A DNA stretch of 64,000 nt from the NCBI RefSeq assembly GCF_014653695.1, contig NZ_BNAR01000001.1, forward strand, positions 558,001 through 622,000, given 5' to 3'. The notes beneath the pieces are model-generated. The model saw only the letters and a list, made by a program, of their open reading frames with translations. It searched no databases and was not told the origin of the DNA. Position numbers and translations under genes: made by a program. Source of the DNA: Lentzea cavernae (lineage in GTDB: Bacteria; Actinomycetota; Actinomycetes; Mycobacteriales; Pseudonocardiaceae). The first letter of the stretch is position 1. The number at the start of each line of letters is the position of its first letter. Positions 61,801-64,000 of this stretch are shown here, piece after piece.

Positions 61801-61927
61801 CGACGGTCGTGCGCGCGACGCGCATGCCGCCGGCCTTCTCCTGCGGTCCGGCGTGCGCCACCCCGATCGGGAGCGCCGTCGCGGACAGCCCGACGGCCGA
61901 TGTCCTGAGGAACTCACGTCTGCGCAC
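58835..61927 (-). CDS. secreted alpha-L-rhamnosidase, GH78
   Basis: This 1030-residue exported enzyme releases terminal rhamnose from rhamnogalacturonan, glycosides or similar compounds. A twin-arginine signal opens the protein (RRREFLRTSAVGLSATALPI). The N-terminal beta-sandwich domains include RTRYHWRVRVWDGANRPSAW and GFYGMKTPNVWRWERPPW. The (alpha/alpha)6 barrel has DTPTYEKNGWTGDAQVGAP, in which E649 and the following Asp are the expected acidic residues, and PPDSGGIPPEDTRLTATAYL. The C-terminal beta-domain ends in GATAEVHVPGAGVVKVPHG. The ATG at 61927 is preceded by the perfect operator TGAAACGTTTCA, which matches the rhamnose operon sites. It would feed rhamnose to the importer at 47030-51567. 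Confidence 0.92.
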   Translation of the reverse strand: MRRREFLRTSAVGLSATALPIGVAHAGPQEKAGGMRVARTTVEYAETLLGTDVTAPRLGWVLEAGGTGARQTAYQVEVGTAPGRADVWQSGKVGSDRTTGIAFGGEELEPRTRYHWRVRVWDGANRPSAWSTTGWWETALLGTPWQARWIGAADTAIDFTGARWIWSATTPVESRWFRASLDLPADAVRARLVATADDDFTLYVNGSEVVHVSEQVDIWKVGQRADVTRLAGRRIVVAARATNRSAGPAGLLLRLLVDLPDGQRELVTGPGWKVSETEQPGWQTPDFDDSAWAPATVLDPYGQGPWGANVTVKEQPAPLLRREFALTKPVKRARLYVSGLAYHETEINGRRVGDRVLDPGFTDYDNTVLYATHDVTSLVRGGRNAIGVTLGRGFYGMKTPNVWRWERPPWHDEPKLLAQLEIDHPDGTRTTIASDEQWRLTDGPTISNSQYTGETYDARLAPRDWTRPGFDDSSWHRTTARPAPKGALKAQEHEPIRVIESVTPAVSVLRPGVFVADMGRTMSGWTQLAVNAPAGTVVRLKHGETLNSDGSVRMENGHVSGGRIQLDEYVCAGGEETWEPKFSYKGFRYVEVTGLSAAPKLVGRLVHSDVPKVSTFRCSEPLFEQYDAAMRRTVANNLHGIPTDTPTYEKNGWTGDAQVGAPSMLAEFGMAKFFTKWLGDLADSQDTAGQLPVIVPSGGWGYRELAPAPEWTTVYPFVLREMYRTYGDDRLPAQHWPVLTRYLDWEIGRLRDGLAVTALGDFLPPDSGGIPPEDTRLTATAYLYRALLHTAELGDVIGKPVPRYRQVAAELLATFNKTFLDGYYRTARDTGYRQTSNAIPLAFGMVPAGSVQTVADKLAAEVRANGNHVDVGCLGASVLLQALSDNGHADAAHAMATERSYPSWGHWFSNGADTMWEMWDTGTRSRNHYFKGTLVQWLYEHVTGLRPGDAGYRTFTVRPVTGALSWASFEFESVRGRISVAWAKVDGVVKLTVEVPVGATAEVHVPGAGVVKVPHGRWKFNGSATAIAAS

Positions 61928-61951
61928 GTCGTCTCCACCTTCGTCGCTGGA

Positions 61952-61963
61952 TGAAACGTTTCA
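61952..61963 (-). promoter_or_regulatory. rhamnose-type operator in the GH78 promoter
   Basis: TGAAACGTTTCA is a perfect 12-base palindrome 24 bases before the GH78 start. It shares the core of the two operators at 46920-46935 and 46999-47014. A consensus TTGACA is on the minus strand at 62006-62011; no good -10 was found. Confidence 0.7.
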
Positions 61964-62020
61964 ATCGCGGCGGCGGGGCCCAGCGTGGTGCGGTGCGCGG
62001 AGGCGTGTCAAGGCAGACGA

Positions 62021-62052
62021 CAACAGGCTGTCCGCAATCGGACAGCCTGTTG
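62021..62052 (-). terminator. perfect 14-base hairpin after the GH5 gene
   Basis: CAACAGGCTGTCCG (62021-62034) and CGGACAGCCTGTTG (62039-62052) form a perfect 14-base stem around the tetraloop CAAT. It lies 13 bases past the stop of the GH5 gene and upstream of the GH78 promoter, so it should separate the two transcripts. There is no long T-run. Confidence 0.8.
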
Positions 62053-62065
62053 AATCGTTTAAATG

Positions 62066-64000
62066 TCAACCGATGGTGCAGGTGCTCCCGTTCAGCGTGA
62101 ACGACGACGGCGCCGGGTTGGACCCGCTGAACGTGCCGTTGAACCCGATGTTCGTCGACGCGTTCGGCGCCAGGGTGCCGTTCCAGCTCAGGTTGATCGC
62201 GGTGACGGCCGCCCCGGACTGGGCGAACGTCGCGCCCCACCCCGGCAGGGTCACCTTCTGGCCGTTCGCGTAGCTGAAGGCCAGCGTCCAGCCGTTGAGC
62301 GCGCTGGTGCCCGTGTTGGTGATGGTGACGCTCGCCGTGAAGCCGTTGCCACCGCCCCAGTTCTGGCCGGAGTACCCGACCTTGCAGGCGCCGGTGCCGC
62401 CACCCGCGCCGGTCGTCGCCGACACGATGCCGGAACTCGCCGACACGTTGCCGGCGGCGTCCTTCGCCCGCACCTGGTAGCGGTAGGTGGTCGACGGGGT
62501 CAGGCCGCTGTCGGAGAACGAGTTCGACGCCGCCGAGCCGACGGTCGTGAACGAGCCGCTGCCCACGGCGCGCAGCACGTCGTACCCGGTGACACCGACG
62601 TTGTCCGTCGAGGCCGTCCAGCTCAGCGCCAGGCCGGTCGACGTCACGCCCGAGGCCGTCGGGGTGCCCGGCGTGGAGGGCGCCTGGGTGTCCACCGGAC
62701 CACCGCCGCCGTAGATGGTGGCCTCCTTCGAAGTCTGCCGGACACCGTTGGCACCGTTGAGGAAGCGCTCACCCCACGACGTCAGGCTCGCCGGGTTGAA
62801 CGAATTCACCATGTCGAGGTAGCCAACGTCGCTGCTGTTGCCGCTCCACGACCAGCCGAGGTACCCGAGGCCGCGCGACTGCGCCTGGGCCATGATCGTG
62901 TCCTCGTCCGGGTCGCCGTCGCTGTGGTTGTGCCCGAACTCCCCCACCACCAGCGGCAGGCCCGCGGTGCGGAACGCGTCGAAGTACGCGTTGACCTTGT
63001 CCGCGGTGTTGTAGACGCCGTACATGTGGATGGAGAACACCGTGTTGCGCTGCGGATCGGCGCTGAGCACCGAGGCCGCGTTGTCGCGCATGATGTTGCC
63101 CCAGTCCTGGCCCCACATCGGGGCGTCGGCCATCAGCAGGTGCTGCAGCCCCGCGCCGCGCAGGCGGCTGATCGCGCTGCTCGTGGCGCTCGCCCACGTG
63201 GCGCTCACCTGGGCGTTGTTGCCGAACGGCTCGTTGCCCAGGTTGATGACGACGTAGTTCTCCTGGCCCTTCAACGCACTCGCCACGCTGATCCAGTAGG
63301 AAGCCGCCTGGTCGAGGGTCGCGGCCCCGCTCTGCTCGCCGTACCCCGTGGTGTCGTGCACCTCCAGCACGCAGATCAGCTTGGACTGCTTGCACAGCGA
63401 GATGACGCTCGACACCTCGGACGCCGGAGTCGGTCCCCAGCGCTGACCGCTGCCGAGCACGACGCGCACGGTGTTGGCGCCGAAGGACTTGATGTCCGCG
63501 AACGCTCGCGTCTGCGACTGGTACCAGACGTGCGCGTGGTTCACCCCGCGCATCACGAACGGCGTGCCGTTGGCCTCGACGACCCGAGTGCCGTCGACGC
63601 GCAGGCCCACCGCGGCCGGTTGCGAGCCCAGGGCCGTGACGACGGCCGGGTACCAGCGGCTCTCGATCTTCTGGATGCCGGTGGTGCCGGTCGGGTGCAC
63701 GCCGTCGGTCGTGTCGGCCGCGGTGTCGAACCCGGTCCACTGGTCCACCACGGTGATCGGTGACGCCGTGGTGCTGTTGGCCCGCGCCCAGCCGGGGATC
63801 GCGGCGTTGAGGTCGACGACCCGTTGCGCGCAGGCAGAGCAGTTGGCGGGGGTCATCGGGATGATCTGCGCCACGACCAGCTTGATCGCCGGGTTGCTCG
63901 CCCGCATCTGGCCGAGCATCGTGGTGTAGGCGTTCAGGATCGTGCTCGCGGGGATGTTGTTCCACACGTCGTTGGTGCCGAGGTGCATCAGGACGACGTC
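62066..64000 (-). CDS. modular secreted enzyme: SGNH esterase - GH5 (mannanase-like) - Fn3 - CBM2 (C-terminal part)
   Basis: The first 644 visible residues run off the right edge, so the start and signal are outside. Numbering from the Met at 63988: an SGNH/CE3-like esterase C-terminal half (LGTNDVW at 3-9, DGVHPTG at 95-101), a GH5 barrel (about 125-415) with acid/base E253 in INLGNEPFGNN and nucleophile E350 in LVVGEFGHNH, a fibronectin-3 domain (about 435-525), a Gly/Thr linker, and a CBM2 (about 535-640; CKVGYSGQNWGGGNGFTASV with C535-C637 as likely disulfide and surface Trp residues). The GH5 sequence, with HDTTGYGEQSGAATLDQA, resembles subfamily 8 mannanases. An esterase fused to a mannanase would suit acetylated mannan. 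Cellulase activity is possible but less likely. Confidence 0.87.
   Translation of the reverse strand, partial: DVVLMHLGTNDVWNNIPASTILNAYTTMLGQMRASNPAIKLVVAQIIPMTPANCSACAQRVVDLNAAIPGWARANSTTASPITVVDQWTGFDTAADTTDGVHPTGTTGIQKIESRWYPAVVTALGSQPAAVGLRVDGTRVVEANGTPFVMRGVNHAHVWYQSQTRAFADIKSFGANTVRVVLGSGQRWGPTPASEVSSVISLCKQSKLICVLEVHDTTGYGEQSGAATLDQAASYWISVASALKGQENYVVINLGNEPFGNNAQVSATWASATSSAISRLRGAGLQHLLMADAPMWGQDWGNIMRDNAASVLSADPQRNTVFSIHMYGVYNTADKVNAYFDAFRTAGLPLVVGEFGHNHSDGDPDEDTIMAQAQSRGLGYLGWSWSGNSSDVGYLDMVNSFNPASLTSWGERFLNGANGVRQTSKEATIYGGGGPVDTQAPSTPGTPTASGVTSTGLALSWTASTDNVGVTGYDVLRAVGSGSFTTVGSAASNSFSDSGLTPSTTYRYQVRAKDAAGNVSASSGIVSATTGAGGGTGACKVGYSGQNWGGGNGFTASVTITNTGTSALNGWTLAFSYANGQKVTLPGWGATFAQSGAAVTAINLSWNGTLAPNASTNIGFNGTFSGSNPAPSSFTLNGSTCTIG

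Noticed and set aside
1..64000. CRISPR array, complete insertion sequence, integrase, rRNA or tRNA genes
   Set aside because: Scanned for regularly spaced repeats, transposase motifs and RNA-gene landmarks and found none. Very diverged remnants cannot be excluded without a search.

Overview
The window is high-GC DNA with dense gene packing, frequent GTG starts, ATGA/GTGA stop-start overlaps, Tat signals and actinobacterial families (roadblock proteins, a PknB-like kinase, secreted TAP-type peptidase). This points to a filamentous actinomycete. The style resembles Pseudonocardiaceae such as Lentzea, Saccharothrix or Amycolatopsis, but no marker gene fixes the genus.

Most of the window is a run of plant cell-wall sugar loci, each with its own importer, glycosidases and usually a LacI-type repressor. 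(1) 1-4963: the start of a secreted GH51 arabinofuranosidase, divergent from a YtfQRT-YjfF-type importer; both promoters carry the same operator. (2) 16288-32600: an eight-gene operon (LplABC-type importer, LacI, GH31 alpha-xylosidase, GH42 beta-galactosidase, GH43, CE2 acetyl esterase) opposite a GH3 enzyme and two further LacI paralogues. The enzyme set fits disassembly of galactosylated, acetylated xyloglucan oligosaccharides. (3) 33762-42850: a xylan locus with GH10 xylanase, GH43, a CUT1 importer, LacI and GH3. (4) 45893-61963: L-rhamnose import and catabolism (LacI, RhaT/P/Q/S, mutarotase, isomerase, aldolase-dehydrogenase fusion, kinase), plus a GH78 alpha-L-rhamnosidase whose promoter carries the same operator core. 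(5) 62066-64000: the C-terminal part of a modular esterase/GH5/Fn3/CBM2 enzyme.

Between loci 1 and 2 lies a different region (5031-16264). It holds a two-component system, a secreted peptidase, a membrane-tethered sugar-binding-like protein, a deazaflavin-type oxidoreductase, a large NACHT (NLR-like STAND) ATPase with what looks like a catalytically dead trypsin domain, and an intradiol dioxygenase. The NACHT gene is flanked by two copies of an [oxidoreductase > < esterase] segment that have decayed reciprocally: left copy with intact oxidoreductase and broken esterase, right copy with broken oxidoreductase and intact esterase. Fragments of a TPR regulator are stitched onto the left copy. This scarred, possibly mobile island is the most unusual part of the window.

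Smaller points of interest are two adjacent roadblock/LC7 genes without the usual GTPase partners, a repeat cluster in front of them, several perfect hairpins usable as terminators, and a LacI gene that appears to be transcribed as a leaderless mRNA. No rRNA, tRNA, CRISPR array or intact insertion sequence was seen.
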